Positions 10,400 through 21,140 of a stretch of 64,000 nt of DNA are shown piece by piece. The DNA is taken from NCBI GenBank assembly GCA_905221605.1, contig CAJNDS010001224.1:957556-1021555 (forward strand). The letters are read 5' to 3'. Each line of letters begins with the position of its first letter. Within the stretch, counting starts at the first letter, position 1. The notes under the pieces were generated by a model that saw only the letters and a list, made by a program, of their open reading frames with translations, did not search any database and was not told the DNA's origin. The DNA is from Symbiodinium natans (Eukaryota > Sar > Dinophyceae > Suessiales > Symbiodiniaceae). The position numbers and the translations under genes are program-made.

Positions 10400-10680
10400 G
10401 ATAATGATTGAGGGTCTGGGGTTTTGGGGTTCAGAGTTTTGTGGTTCAAGGCTTGCGGGTTTTGGGGTTCAGAGCTGAGGTTGGGGTTAAGGCTTGAGGG
10501 GTTTGAGGAGTTTGAGGGGTTTGAGGAGTTTGAGGAGTTTGAGGATTGGTTTCAGGAGCCTTTTGGCGGGAGTTTCGGGTTGAGGGTTTGGGGGCTTCAG
10601 CGGTTTGAAGGGTTTGAGGGGTTCGGGACTGAGGGTTTGAGAGATGAGGGGTTAGGGTCGAGTGCTTGAGGAATTGAGGA
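10400..10680. repeat. G/T-rich degenerate tandem repeat (GGGGTTTGAG-like)
   Basis: Units such as GAGGAGTTTGAGGGGTTTGA repeat through this stretch, with telomere-like variants nearby. The open frame across it (EEFEGFEEFEEF) is a repeat artefact. Confidence 0.55.
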
Positions 10681-11159
10681 ATTGAGGGGCCGAGCGACGC
10701 AAGGGCATCAAGAAGTTTGAATACGTCTTGACAAACTGATCAGGAATAATGGAAACGCAACCTGATCATCCAAAGTCCACATCCTCGATGTCACGACCAT
10801 GCCGCAGACAATAAGGCCACCCTGAACCCTAAACCCGAGACCCCCCTCCCACCCGGTGGAGCCTGAGAGCAGGCGTCGTGCTCTCCCCTGTAGGCCACCC
10901 TGGCTTGGTGAAGATCTTGGGTAACACCCTGAACCCTGAAACCGAAGCTCTTGCGTTTCAAGGCCTTTGGACTTTGACACCTGAACGAAGGCCCTAAGGG
11001 TCGGAAGTTGGGAACATCCTCAAGGCAAGACCGCACCCAAAGACTCCCAAACACGCCAGAAACACCGGGCATCACCGGGCTAAGGAGACAGCAGCAAGGA
11101 ATAACCCTAAAACCTAAACCCTAAACCCTTTTGCAACCCTAAACCCTATAGGACCAAAG

Positions 11160-11230
11160 TCGCCGGAGCGGCTTTGCGAAGTCTACGACCCAGTCGGAGC
11201 AAGTCGCCTGTTCAGAAAACTCTGGTTTCA
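11160..11230. other. Exon-like GC-rich island related to 6955-7022
   Basis: The + strand segment GCGAAGTCTACGACCCAGTC resembles GCGAAGGTCACCACCCAGTC near 6960. On the minus strand it can also be read after an AG (ATCSDWVVDFAKPLRRL, then GT). Strand and coding status are unresolved. The flank to the left is a telomere-like tract (11103-11150). Confidence 0.25.
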
Positions 11231-11991
11231 CTGCTGCAGAAAGCTTTCCTTGACTGCAGCATTTACAGGGTTTCGTGCAGGTAGGTGCCACAGCACGAAG
11301 ATCCATTCCCACGCCTGCACTTCCTCGATGACGCATTCGGACCTCGGAACCAAAACCGTTAAGGTTCAGGGTTCGCTTCAGGGTTTAGGGTTTAGGTGGG
11401 GCTTAGGGTTTTCGATGGTTTGTCAGGGGCTGGACGAGCCAAAGCCTTCAGCTTGGGAAGTGCATGTGTTGCATGGCTCGGATATCGAAGGCTTCGACGT
11501 CTGGCAGATGGAGCCGTGATAGTAGGAGGTTCTTGGTTTAGGGTTTAGGGTTCACATAGAGGAAGTAGTTGATGGTATAGCTTTCTGGCACCCTGCATTG
11601 CTGCACTGGGCGGCGGGGTGGTTTTAGGCTTGTCTGCGGCACCCCCAAACCCTACACTCTTTCCCAGGGTGCCGAATAGTGCCCCACGCACAAAGATACC
11701 TTGTGCTTTTAAGGGTTCCTTATGATGACGGCTAAGGAGTCTTGGTCTCTCTGTTCCACCTCGAGGATCACATCAAAACGGTGTACCTGAAAAACCAGCA
11801 AACAAGCCGTCGGACCGGGCTTCGAGGGTTTGAGGGCTTACGGGTTTAGGGAGTAGAGTGGAAGGGGGTGGGGGGGCCATCTTCCTGATGGCGCAGCAAC
11901 TGCTTCCACCGCAAACCCCATCAGCACTTCCATCGCCTCTTCCGATCTTTTGAACTTCTAAGAACCGAAGCCCTCCGAGTTCCGCAAAGCC
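11231..11991. other. No recognisable gene
   Basis: Contains short TTTAGGG tracts at about 11380-11410 and 11537-11552 and otherwise unique sequence. Confidence 0.4.
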
Positions 11992-12092
11992 CAGAGAGCC
12001 CAAAACCCCTCAATGAATATTGAATATACCTTAAACCACACAGAGATCCTGATGATCCTTCAGGGTAAATTCCTTAGTTGAGGGGTTTCAAG
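11992..12092. repeat. Inverted-repeat element, family B
   Basis: CAGAGAGCCCAAAACCCCTC at the left and GAGGGGTTTCAAGGGC at the right form the terminal inverted repeat, with ATATACCTTAAACCA and GATCCTTCAGGG inside. Confidence 0.5.
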
Positions 12093-13129
12093 GGCGCTTT
12101 GGGTGTGGCCCGAAAACCATCAAGAAAACTGCCCTGGAGGCTACTCTTCATCGGGGCCAGCGGCTGGCACTTTGTGAAGAGCGTGGTGGAGTCGTGCTCT
12201 GAACCTGGGGGTCAGCATGTGGGGATTTACAAAAAGAATGGACCCCCAATAAAAATCCCCAACTAGTAGGATTCCCTGATGGTAAGGACCCCAAGAAGGG
12301 ACCCCTTATTTCGGAAACCCTCTTGTGGGGGGGGGAGGGGGGGGTTGTTCAAGATCAGGGCGCATATTATGGTACCCATTTTCCAATGGCATCCCCTTGC
12401 GAAACGGAACAAACAAAGATGGACGAATTTCATACTTGAGGGCAAGCCGAGGCCAACGAAAGCTCGCCCCCGTGCGTGGCTTGGCGGACACGCTGCTGTG
12501 GACAGATTCCCTTGAAACAATTGAACCCCGTGAATCGTACTATTTCCAGAATCAATAGCCCGCAGCCTTCCGGACAGTGAACAGGCCAGCACCTACTTAA
12601 CTCTTGCCAGCTTAGATGACAAATATGTACGGATGGCACGGGGATGATTCAAGGAGACCACGCGCCCCGCCGAGGACGAGGATGTCCGCGATTCACGCAC
12701 GCAGCCCCAAAATGCATGCGATTCCTTCTGCACTGTCACACCCGGAGACTCCAACAGTCCTCTCACGATTAGAGTTTAAGGACCATTCCTTCATGAAGGG
12801 ATCTTGCAGCCTCCCGGCAAGATGCTAGACTTCGCCATGGCGCCTTCCCCTTCAGGGCCATGTTCCGAAGGAGAGTGCACCTCAAGCACCATAGTCAGAA
12901 AAAAAAAAAAAAAAGTGCGCAAGGCATGGCCTTAAGAGCCTGGGGCATCTCGTAGAATCCCGGATTTAGGAAAAATCCTAGAATGATACGGGCGAACTCA
13001 GGGATATATTCCTAGGAAAAACCTGGGCATCCTAAGGTATCCGAAGATGGGTTTGGGGAAGATTCCTTAATTGAAGGGTGCTGGGTCTCTGATTAGTGTT
13101 CCATAGGTCTGCGTTCCTGTCATCAGGCC
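12093..13129. other. No recognisable gene; degenerate inverted repeats
   Basis: Holds short relics of family B (12745-12815 and 12940-13095), a G run at 12327-12345 and poly-A at 12900-12914. No coding signal that I trust. Confidence 0.4.
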
Positions 13130-13236
13130 TACTTGGAGGTAGTTATAAGCAGCTTTATAAGTATGGCAACTATACTTAAGACCCCATTTAGCGTTCTGAT
13201 AACCCTACTCAAAACCTACCCATGAACCTCCGAGTA
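13130..13236. repeat. Inverted-repeat element, family A
   Basis: TACTTGGAGGTAGTTATAAG at the left and CCCATGAACCTCCGAGTA at the right. The arms share TATAAG..ATGG..CATA and a GATAACCCTACT segment. TA sits at each extreme end. Confidence 0.6.
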
Positions 13237-13429
13237 AGGGCATCCTGCTAGGGATCCCCAGTTGCGACCAATTTCTACAATCTCTTCATGCGGCCTGCTT
13301 TGTTGGGGAGTTGCCTCACCTCGAACCCAATACCATGGAGTAAGGAAAGACACACTACTGCTCAGGGCGTTGAGAGTGCCTTCCGCAATGCCTAACTTTA
13401 AGGGGTTCTGGGCTTTCTTGGCAAAACCC

Positions 13430-13635
13430 GACTCCAGCGCTCGCCTCCTCCTCCTCTTTCTCCTTCTCCTCTTTCTCCTCTTCCTCCTCTTGCTGATCCT
13501 CCCTTGCCGGCATCGGGGAGGCGGCGTCGGCAGCTGCCCTGGCTATGGCAGCCTCCTCCTTCTGCTCCTGGGCGCTGCATCTGCGGAGTTTGAAGAAACT
13601 CAGATCCCTTTGAGGTTGCTGAGAACACGCTGAGG
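13430..13635 (-). CDS. Exon-like Glu/Lys-rich block, unknown protein
   Basis: After GCCTCAG on the minus strand a frame reads FFKLRRCSAQEQKEEAAIAR and on into a run of E and K, then EEEEASAGVGF. The charged low-complexity composition suggests a disordered linker or coiled coil. The CT-rich complement also gives an open poly-Leu frame, so the case is weak. It resembles 2882-3252 in style and strand. Confidence 0.3.
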
Positions 13636-13924
13636 CAAGGATGCGCCGCCTTACGTCTAGGGTGCCCCCACCAGAAGCCACGATTCAGAGAAACTGCACA
13701 GTTGGTGTCATCGAGGTTCCACAAGTCCGGCTGGAGGTTGCCAAGGGTTCGAGCAGTACGGGTTCAGTGTTTCTTGCTTTCCGGGCCTGTGCCTGAAGCT
13801 ATTCAAGATCTTTTCACTTTTGCCCGCCCTCGCTCAACATGTTTGGGAGCGGTTCTTGGAGCTGTTGGACTTCTTCATGTTCCTGCTCCCAAGTACGTCG
13901 GCTATTCAACGGTGCAGTGTTGTC

Positions 13925-14500
13925 CAACCCTAAACCCTGAACCCTGAACCCTAATCAAACCCCAGAGACCTCATCCCTGCGAAACAGGAGAACCTGTTGG
14001 CGGCGCCTCGAACTCTTTGCCACATCCGAGGCCCTGGTAGTTGCAGCACCTCAGAATAGGGGAGCCCTCAACGAGAAGAGCTCAGGGTCCAAGGTGTGGC
14101 AAGGCCTCAACCCCGACACTTTCACGCGCATGGTTTATAAAGGCCGGTGGCCTCTTTATCTGTTGCCCTTATACCTTAATACAGCCCCTAGATACCCTAA
14201 TAAGAACCGCCCTACAAAGCAGAAACCCTACTTAAAGAGACCCTAGACCCTACCCCTAAACCCTAAACCCGACCCCTAAACCCTAAACCCTAAACCCTAA
14301 ACCCTGAACCCTGAACCCTAAACTGTAGCGCATGGTTCTTAAGGTCACCGCCACTGCTTCTTCGCCGGGTGCCAGCTTTCCCAGGTGCCCAGGTTATGGC
14401 CGCAGTCCTCGGACGGATCGCCGAGCTCGGAGGCATAGAGGTTTAGGTTTAGGGTTCAGGGTTCAGGGTTTAAGGTTTAGGGTTTAGGGTCTAGGATTTA
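13925..14500. repeat. Telomere-like tracts, both orientations
   Basis: CCCTAAA/CCCTGAA at 13925-13955 and 14246-14324; TTTAGGG/TTCAGGG at 14440-14500. A GC-rich island (about 14340-14435) lies between the opposed tracts. Confidence 0.7.
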
Positions 14501-14693
14501 GGGACACTCAACCTTGAACCCTGAACCATGCAAGATGCCGCTGCAGCGGAAGCCGGTCGAAACGCTGCCAAGAAGGCCATGCGAGACAACTCCAAGGAGG
14601 TGCGCGCAACAAAACCAACAACCGCAGTCAACCCGGGCCCTCACCCCAAGCCCTGTGTGGTTTACTACCAGTGGGCCCCTAAACCCAAGACCC

Positions 14694-14832
14694 TACTTGA
14701 AGGTTCATGGTACTTACTAACCAATTATAACTGTACTTATAACCCCACTTATAATTCCCCTAAAGGGCCTTATAGGGGTTATCCCAATTATAAGTAGGGT
14801 TATAAGCCCAGTTATAAGTGGTTAGTAAGTAA
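14694..14832. repeat. Inverted-repeat element, family A (right end lost)
   Basis: TACTTGAAGGTTCATGGTAC at the left, then TTATAACTGTACTTATAACC mirrored by the TATAAGTAGGGTTATAAG arm. The final CCATGAACCTCC is missing, so this copy is truncated on the right. Confidence 0.6.
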
Positions 14833-14929
14833 GCCCTTTCAGCCAGCGCCAGGCTGCGAAGCGCAGGGACCCGACTTGGCACTCCTCGCCGATGCCGCGG
14901 ACTTCGCAGCACCACCTCGTTGGGTAGTT

Positions 14930-15018
14930 GTTTAGGGTTTAGGGCTCAGGGTTTAGGGTTTAGGGTTTAGGGTTCAGGGTTTAGGGTTCAGGGTTCAGGG
15001 TTCAGGGTTTAGGGCTTA
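14930..15018 (-). repeat. Telomere-like array with TTCAGGG variants
   Basis: About 11 heptamers, TTTAGGG interleaved with TTCAGGG, on the + strand. Confidence 0.8.
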
Positions 15019-15290
15019 CTTGTTCCAACTTAGGGTTTAGGGTCTCGGTCTAGGGTTTATTTAAGGGTGCCATTGTATGTCGGGACCCACAAGGGACCCG
15101 AATGGAGAGAACTACCCTCGTAGCTGCGAAGGAGGCTTTGCATTTAGGACTGGAGCGTTTTTTGGCTTCGTTTCGACCCCATACACAGCTGCAGTTCTAC
15201 AGCCCTACCACATGCCTATTAGTCTGCACGGAAGAACCCTTTTTGCATCCAGGCCTCTGATCTGCTAGCCGGGCAACACGGAAGAACCCT

Positions 15291-15361
15291 AAATCTATAT
15301 ATGTTTATATATGTATATGTGCGCGCATATATATATATGTATATATACATACATATATATC
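15291..15361. repeat. AT-rich alternating purine-pyrimidine tract
   Basis: TATATATG/TGCGCGCATATATAT sequence, self-complementary in places. It could extrude as a cruciform or adopt Z-form. Confidence 0.7.
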
Positions 15362-17210
15362 CTACCTAGAACTACCCATGAACGTAGGACATGACAAGAA
15401 TCATTTCCCCCTTTATCAGGAGGGAGCCGAAGGTGCAAAATTCGTCCAATGGAACCCCAGTCGCTCGCCACGGTTTTTCCGAAATCGGAGAGCGCTTGCA
15501 CCCGTAAGCCCGACACCCTAGACCCTACCTAACCTTCTTGCGTGGAAGCCACTTTCTCTGCAGGCTTGTCCAAGAAGTTTGATCTCCTTCTCTCAAGGCG
15601 CAAGACTACCGCGGGATCCCAACGCGAATCGTGGGAATTTGGAGGACCTTCATATGATGTAAGGAATGTTCGGCGGTATTGAAGTCTCTCGCAGGTTATC
15701 TATAGGAGGGGTATAGGGCACCTAAGTCCCTAACCTCCCTACGATTCATGAAAAACGCAGAGACCCTCCATGATTACCCCGTGACTCAAGGAACATTCCT
15801 GCAGTTGCAGCGTGTCGCCAATATCATGTAAGGAATGCTCCAATCCCTACACCCTAAACCCTAAACCCATCAGCAAGGGAATGTAAGGGGCACTGGGACA
15901 AGCAAACTTCAGGGCTTTCAAGGGCGCCCACGTGGGTGGCTCCTTGGCACCTGAAATGCATGCAGCCCACGCCATAATTCCAACCTGGGCTGTTTTTTTT
16001 TCGGGTTTTTGGCACCCCCCCGCAGAGCTGGACGAACCACTCAGTTTAGGGTTTAAGTTTTTTGCTCTCGTCTGACAGACGAAAACTTTTTTGCCACCCG
16101 CCAAGCAGACCAGCCGCCCGCAGAACAACAACTTCGGAATGATTGAGCAAGTCATGACGACTTTCAGGGAATCAAGATCAGTAGCGGAGATCCCTGACTC
16201 CCCAGCCTAAGCGTCAAATTACCTGCACACGGAAGAGTACACCTGCAAGTCAGCGGCTCAGGTTGGGGAGGGGAGTGCGATAAGAGAAAGCCCGGGTGGC
16301 ATTGTTCTGCCTTACGCCCGTGCTGCTACTGTGTACGTAAGCTCTTCAAGACACGGGGGCGGCTTCGGGCCGAGGGATATAAGTCGGGGGAGAATGAAGT
16401 ATCACAGGTTACCTACGGGGTATGAAAGGGAAAAGATTCGTGTCAGGTTTCTCGGAACCTGTGAGACTTCCTACAGGGTACTGGATGTGATTTTCGATAG
16501 GCCTCCTCACAGTTGAGCTGCCCATGCTGGTGGTGTACAAGCACTTGGCACGGTTCGGATAACGAGTTTGTAGGTAAGGATGCAGAGTCTCAAGGTGTGG
16601 CCAAGCACCAAAAGCCCTTCCCATATCAGCTGGGAAACAGCACCAGTCCATCTTCTGTGTGCTCCAGTCCACCTCCCAGCGTCTGAGGCCATCCTGCATC
16701 GATGGCAAAGGCACAGAGCTTAAGGGCCCTTTTGGCACGATATCTACGACTTGACAGTCCTGAATAGGGATTACGGTACCCTCTATTAAAACTCTTAGTA
16801 TAAGGGGGAACATCCCAGTCTATGAAAACTGATGTTCATTTCGGGGGTGCAAGCAAAACCCCAAAACGACCGCAGATACCCTAAACCCTAAACCCTATAC
16901 CACCCAGCGGAGCCCGTCTTCCCACCCTCAGTTCCTCTGCCACTGAGGGCGGAAGGCTTCGAAAAACAACAACAACAAGGTTCTACGGTTCAGGGTAACC
17001 AAATGGTCCGTGGTTAAAAAACCAAGTTTAGAGTTTAGGGTTAAAAAATCGCGGCCGGCGTCTGCGAACGTGGAGGTTTAGAGTTCAAGCCGTAGGAAGC
17101 ACGGAGTACCTTAGGAGTCGCACTGTCCGGGGGGCCATGACCTGCGGGATCTGAAAGGTCTAGATCTTTACCTGCATGTCTATTCTTGTGGACAATTTCC
17201 GACAGACATA
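15362..17210. other. No recognisable gene
   Basis: Mostly unique sequence with two short CCCTAAA tracts (15850-15867 and 16878-16898). A 134-codon minus frame (16409-16813) has no motif I recognise. One possible dispersed repeat (CATGTAAGGAATG-like) occurs at about 15655 and 15825. Confidence 0.4.
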
Positions 17211-17214
17211 CGTA

Positions 17215-17330
17215 CACACACATACATATATATATATATGTACATACATATACATAAAAATAAATATATATATATATATATACATACATAACTATATATG
17301 TATATATATATATACATACAGTATTGTATG
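17215..17330. repeat. CATA/TA microsatellite
   Basis: Alternating ACAT and TA units. Confidence 0.85.
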
Positions 17331-17347
17331 TGTGTGTGCGAGGCCAC

Positions 17348-17427
17348 CTCGCAGTCGTGCTCTGGGTCAGGCCCGCTGGGCTCATCGACGCCGAGGAAGG
17401 CTCCAGGCGGCGCCCGCGACGTGTAAA
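17348..17427 (-). CDS. Candidate 80-nt internal exon, unknown
   Basis: On the minus strand GGCCAGGCAG is a good acceptor, and GACTGCGAG followed by GTGGCC is a canonical-type donor. The 80 bases between are open in more than one frame; one reads APPGAFLGVDEPSGPDPEHD. The upstream intron side carries a CCCTAAA array (17446-17520 on the + strand, as TTTAGGG), about 20 bases before the AG. Coding is inferred from the splice-site pair only. Confidence 0.35.
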
Positions 17428-17445
17428 CTGCCTGGCCACGAATTT

Positions 17446-17520
17446 AGGGCTTAGGGTTTAGGGTTTAGGGTTTAGGGTTCAGGGTTTAGGGTTTAGGGTT
17501 TAGGGTTTCGGGTTTAGGGG
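17446..17520 (-). repeat. Telomere-like array, about 10 TTTAGGG units
   Basis: TTTAGGG with single TTCAGGG and TTTCGGG variants. On the minus strand it lies just upstream of the candidate exon at 17348-17427. Confidence 0.85.
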
Positions 17521-17595
17521 TGCGGAGCCGCCCTGAAAGGCCCTGAGAAAGAACCCAGCAACCCGGAAGCCCCCGTGAAGGAGGGAACTTGGCTC

Positions 17596-17746
17596 TACTT
17601 GAAGCATGGGACTTAATAACCACTTATAACTGTACTTATAACCCTACTTATATTGGGATAACCCCTATAAGGCCCTTTAGGGGTATTGTAAGTAGGGTTA
17701 TAAGTACAGTTATAATTGGTTAGTAAGTCCCATGAACCTTCAAGTA
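17596..17746. repeat. Inverted-repeat element, family A (near full length)
   Basis: Left arm TACTTGAAG, AACCACTTATAACTGTACTT, ACCCTACTTAT; right arm ATAAGTACAGTTATAATTGG and CCATGAACCTTCAAGTA. The loop carries CCCTATAAGGCCCTTTAGGG. TA is present at both ends. About 151 bp; it can fold into one long hairpin. Confidence 0.7.
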
Positions 17747-18022
17747 TAGTCCAGAATGAAGGGCCCCAACTGGCTTCAGGAAAGGTCGGTACAGGAATCT
17801 TGGGCCAGGAAAGCGGCAAGAGCCCAACACCTACTCTTTTTGCAGGCTGCTGGTATGAGAACCTCTCGTAGGACTTTCATTTATGCCCCAGAAAATCCCT
17901 AGAACCCGAAACCCACCACCACCCCCCCCACCCCACCCACCCCCCCCCCGACCCAAAAACCAAAGCAAGCAAGTTTTGCGGAAGCTTGGGTTGGCTTGGC
18001 CCAGTCTTCAGACGCGAGCCAC

Positions 18023-18128
18023 TACTTGGAGGCTCATGGGTAATTCACAGTAGGGTTGTCAGTACCCTAGTTAGGGTTACAGTTGCCGCGACTGATAATC
18101 CTTATAACTACCCATGAACCTCCAAGCA
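18023..18128. repeat. Inverted-repeat element, family A variant
   Basis: TACTTGGAGGCTCATGGGTA at the left and ACTACCCATGAACCTCCAAG at the right. The interior has diverged. The right TA is mutated (CAAGCAAG). Confidence 0.6.
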
Positions 18129-18504
18129 AGACAGCTAGCAGAGACATATTGAAACCTTTCCATGTCAAAAACTCGACCCTTAAGCCTGTGCACCTATTGG
18201 TCTGACCTGCCGGAAACATGGAGGGAACGGAGGCATATAAAAGACTCCCCCATGATTTGGGCGCCTGCGAGAAAACGAAGTTCGAAATCCTACAAAGCAT
18301 GCTGCCCATGCACAGAGCAATCCGCGTGAGGCAGCACGGGTGGAAAGCTGAACTTGGAAGAAAATCACCCATACGTATGGCAGAGCATGTTCCTCTGCAG
18401 CAGGTCGGCAGATGACGCTGACGGGCTGCTTCCGCGTCGTCCACGCCACTCAGATGCAGGTGCGGCTGCAAGGAAAGCTGAAGATGTTTGATCCAAAACA
18501 AAGG

Positions 18505-18825
18505 ACCCCTAAACCCTAAACCCTAAACCCCAAACCCCCTAAACCCTAAACCCTTTTTGCATCCGGGCTCTGTGCGCGTTGCCGGAACCAAGCCCTAAAC
18601 CCTAAACCCTAAACCCTAAACCCTAAAGATCCTGTGCCCGCGTAAAACCCTTTCGTCCACCCAGCCTTTGCAAGCGCCAGCAGCAAGAGAAGTGCCACCA
18701 GCCCGCAGAGGCCGCAGAGGAGCTGAGCACCTTCCCGGTTTAGGGTTTAGGGTTTAGGGCTTAGGGCTTAGGGTTTAGGGTTTAGGGTTTAGGGTTTAGG
18801 GTGTAGGGTTTAGGGTTTAGGGTTT
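18505..18825. repeat. Paired telomere-like arrays of opposite orientation
   Basis: CCCTAAA at 18508-18552 and 18593-18627, TTTAGGG at 18738-18825. A GC-rich island (18640-18735) lies between the opposed arrays. Confidence 0.8.
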
Positions 18826-18830
18826 CAGGG

Positions 18831-18944
18831 TACTTATCAACCAATTATGACTGTACTTAGAGCCCACTTATAAGCCCCTTAAGTGCCCGAATAGGGGTAT
18901 AAGTACAATGATAATCAGTTACTAAGCACCATGAACCTCCAAGC
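18831..18944. repeat. Inverted-repeat element, family A (left end lost)
   Basis: Begins at TACTTATCAACCAATTATGA without the CTTGGAGG end. The right end CACCATGAACCTCCAAG is intact. It abuts the TTTAGGG array on its left. Confidence 0.55.
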
Positions 18945-18954
18945 AACTTATGCA

Positions 18955-19170
18955 TACTTGGAGGTTCGTTTGGATAGTTTTAAGCAAGGCTAGAAGGGTT
19001 TAGGGTAGTTTTAAGCAAGGTTATAAGGCTAAGAAGAAAGGTTAGAAGGGTTTAGGGGTCAGGGTTCATTTGGGTAGTTATAAGTAGGGTTACACGTATG
19101 GTAGCCATATTTTCTCCTTATTTAGGGTGCTTATATCACTACTTATAACTACCCATGAAGCCTCCAAGTA
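18955..19170. repeat. Inverted-repeat element, family A (long, internally repeated)
   Basis: TACTTGGAGGTTCGTTTGG at the left and CCCATGAAGCCTCCAAGTA at the right. The left half repeats TTTTAAGCAAGGCTAGAAGG-type units and includes telomere-like GGTTTAGGG pieces, which makes it about 216 bp. Confidence 0.55.
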
Positions 19171-20054
19171 GGTTTTGAACTCCCATCTCTCACACTCAGG
19201 CGCTCTTCACTAATCGTACTTGACACAGGCTGTCTTTAAGCGCGAGCAATGTTGATGTTCATGGATGTTCGGGCAGGATTTCTACGGTGTGCCTGGACCG
19301 CAAAAACCCTAAGACCAAACCAAGCCACTTGATGCACACTGTCGGGATCATCTGGACTTTTTTTTGAGGAGAGACTGCAGTGTGGGATCATCTGGGACTG
19401 AACCCCGGAACGTTTTGGGCACGGAGCGCGGAACCTGAAAACGGAAACGCTCTTTCCTGAAATCGGACACTTAGCCTCCCAACCGGACCCCGCACCCTCG
19501 GACCTCTGCTTTGACAGCAGGTGAAGCCTGAGGAGGTGAGAAGTTCACAAGGTTTAGGGGTCGATCTCAGGACCAACACCAATAAATTCCTAGGGCTGCC
19601 AGAGGCTTTGGGTATGCAGGGACGGCTTCTCGAGAACTGCGCATGCAGCCCGGTTGAGTCCGTCCGACCTACACTGAAGTGCCTATGTGAGTATCGAAGC
19701 CCAGTACAACTTTCTTCAGAACAACTGCATTTCTTCAGAAGGCGAAAACAGACAGCCGTGCAGTCACGCGATGGCCCTGAATCTTGTGGGCCCTCTACCT
19801 TCTCCTGGCCGAAAGAACTACACCAAGCTAAAACGGTCGGATGATGCCTCGCGTCCGCCAGCTAAAGCCTACTTTACAAATCCCTAGACCCTAAACTTTC
19901 CTAAGCCCTAATCCCCAAACCTTCAACTAAAAACTGGTGGATCCATGTGGCGGATGCAAAATGCCGTCTCTTCGAAGACCCTCTGTATCTGCTGGAAGGA
20001 GTCCTGGGGGATGCGTTTCACGGGATGAAGGGTCGCACCCCAAGCCTGTAGCCC
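19171..20054. other. No recognisable gene
   Basis: Unique sequence. A 107-codon + frame at 19521-19844 has no motif I recognise. Confidence 0.4.
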
Positions 20055-20203
20055 TACTTGGAGGTTCATGGTACTTAATAACCACTTATCACTGGGCATA
20101 TACTTATAACTGGGATAACCCCTATAAGGCCCTTTAGGGGTATTATAAGTTGGGTTATAAGTACAGTTATAATTGGTTAGTAAGTACCATGAACCTCCAA
20201 GTA
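20055..20203. repeat. Inverted-repeat element, family A (best copy)
   Basis: TACTTGGAGGTTCATGGTAC at the left is the inverse of GTACCATGAACCTCCAAGTA at the right, a perfect 20-base terminal match. The same loop GGCCCTTTAGGGG is found as in 17596-17746. TA at both ends suits a TA target duplication, as in Tc1/mariner-type miniature elements. Confidence 0.75.
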
Positions 20204-20265
20204 AGAGGTTTTTCCATGGTTTCCCCTACTGTATTCCCAATACAGCCCTTAGATTATTTTAGTGA

Positions 20266-20330
20266 TCTTCAAAAGGGTCCCCCCCCCCAAACCCAAGGGT
20301 ACGACCTTAGGGGTCCAAGATAGAGTCAAG
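20266..20330 (-). repeat. Dispersed repeat, inverted partner of 4738-4800
   Basis: Read on the minus strand it gives TATCTTGGACCCCTAAGGTC and TACCCTTGGGTTTGGGG, matching 4738-4800. Confidence 0.5.
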
Positions 20331-20700
20331 TAGGCGTTGATGCTTCGAAGCAGCAGCGTGGCTAATCCGCTGGTCTCGTCGCAGCCCTTTGGCCCCACTC
20401 GTTCGGGTTTGGGGTTTATAGGGCTAAGTCTTACGACCGTATACAAAAAAGATGCGCAACTTGCAGCCGCCGGCCCTGGACTTCTTACTACGTAAGCCCT
20501 AAACCCTCAACCCTAAACCGAGTTCTTGGAAACCCCCCAAACCGCCGATAAAGGTAGGGTTAGAAGTATGGTAACATATGGTAACTATACGACCCGACTG
20601 GGGTACTTATAACCATACTTATAACCCCATTTAGGGTGCTGATAAACGACCCAGACTCAGAGCATCAGCTGGGACCAACAAGCCCCAAGTAAACGCCAAC

Positions 20701-20775
20701 CTCTAAACCCTAAACCCTAAGCCCTAAACCCTAAACCCTAAACCCTAAACCCTGAACCCTGAACCCTGAACCCTT
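20701..20775 (+). repeat. Telomere-like array with CCCTGAA variants
   Basis: CCCTAAA units followed by three CCCTGAA units on the + strand. Fragments of a family-A variant flank it (20550-20650 and 20805-20830). Confidence 0.8.
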
Positions 20776-20935
20776 AGACTAAACACTACCTCTACAACAG
20801 CCCATAACCACCCAGATGAGCCTCCAAGTAAAACCCCCCCCCCACCCTTCACCCGGGCCTGCGGCTCCGGCCGGTCGCTGGGAAACTCCATGCACGACCG
20901 GGGCGCCTCAAAGGGGCGGTTTCTGGGGCTTTTGG

Positions 20936-21140
20936 GTTCAGGGTTTCGGGTTTAGGGTTTAGGGTTTAGGGGTTTAGGGGTTTAGGGGTTTAGGGGTTTA
21001 GGGGTTTAGGGGTTTAGGGGTTTAGGGGTTTAGGGGTTTAGGGGTTTAGGGGTTTAGGGGTTTAGGGGTTTAGGGGTTTAGGGGGTTTGGGGGTTTGGGG
21101 GTTTGGGGGTTTAGGGGTTTAGGGGTTTAGGGTTTAGGGG
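20936..21140 (-). repeat. Homogeneous TTTAGGGG octamer array
   Basis: Begins with TTTAGGG, then about 14 uniform TTTAGGGG octamers, then TTTGGGGG units, then back to TTTAGGGG and TTTAGGG. An 8-bp variant has been amplified as a block. Confidence 0.85.

Noticed and set aside
19171-19240. tRNA-like segment on the minus strand with a B-box-like GAGTTCAAAACC
   Set aside because: No acceptor stem or complete T-arm pairing; no other tRNA or rRNA gene was recognised in the window.
20936-21140. A true chromosome end
   Set aside because: Arrays are short, of both orientations and flanked on both sides by unique sequence, so no telomere is inside the window.
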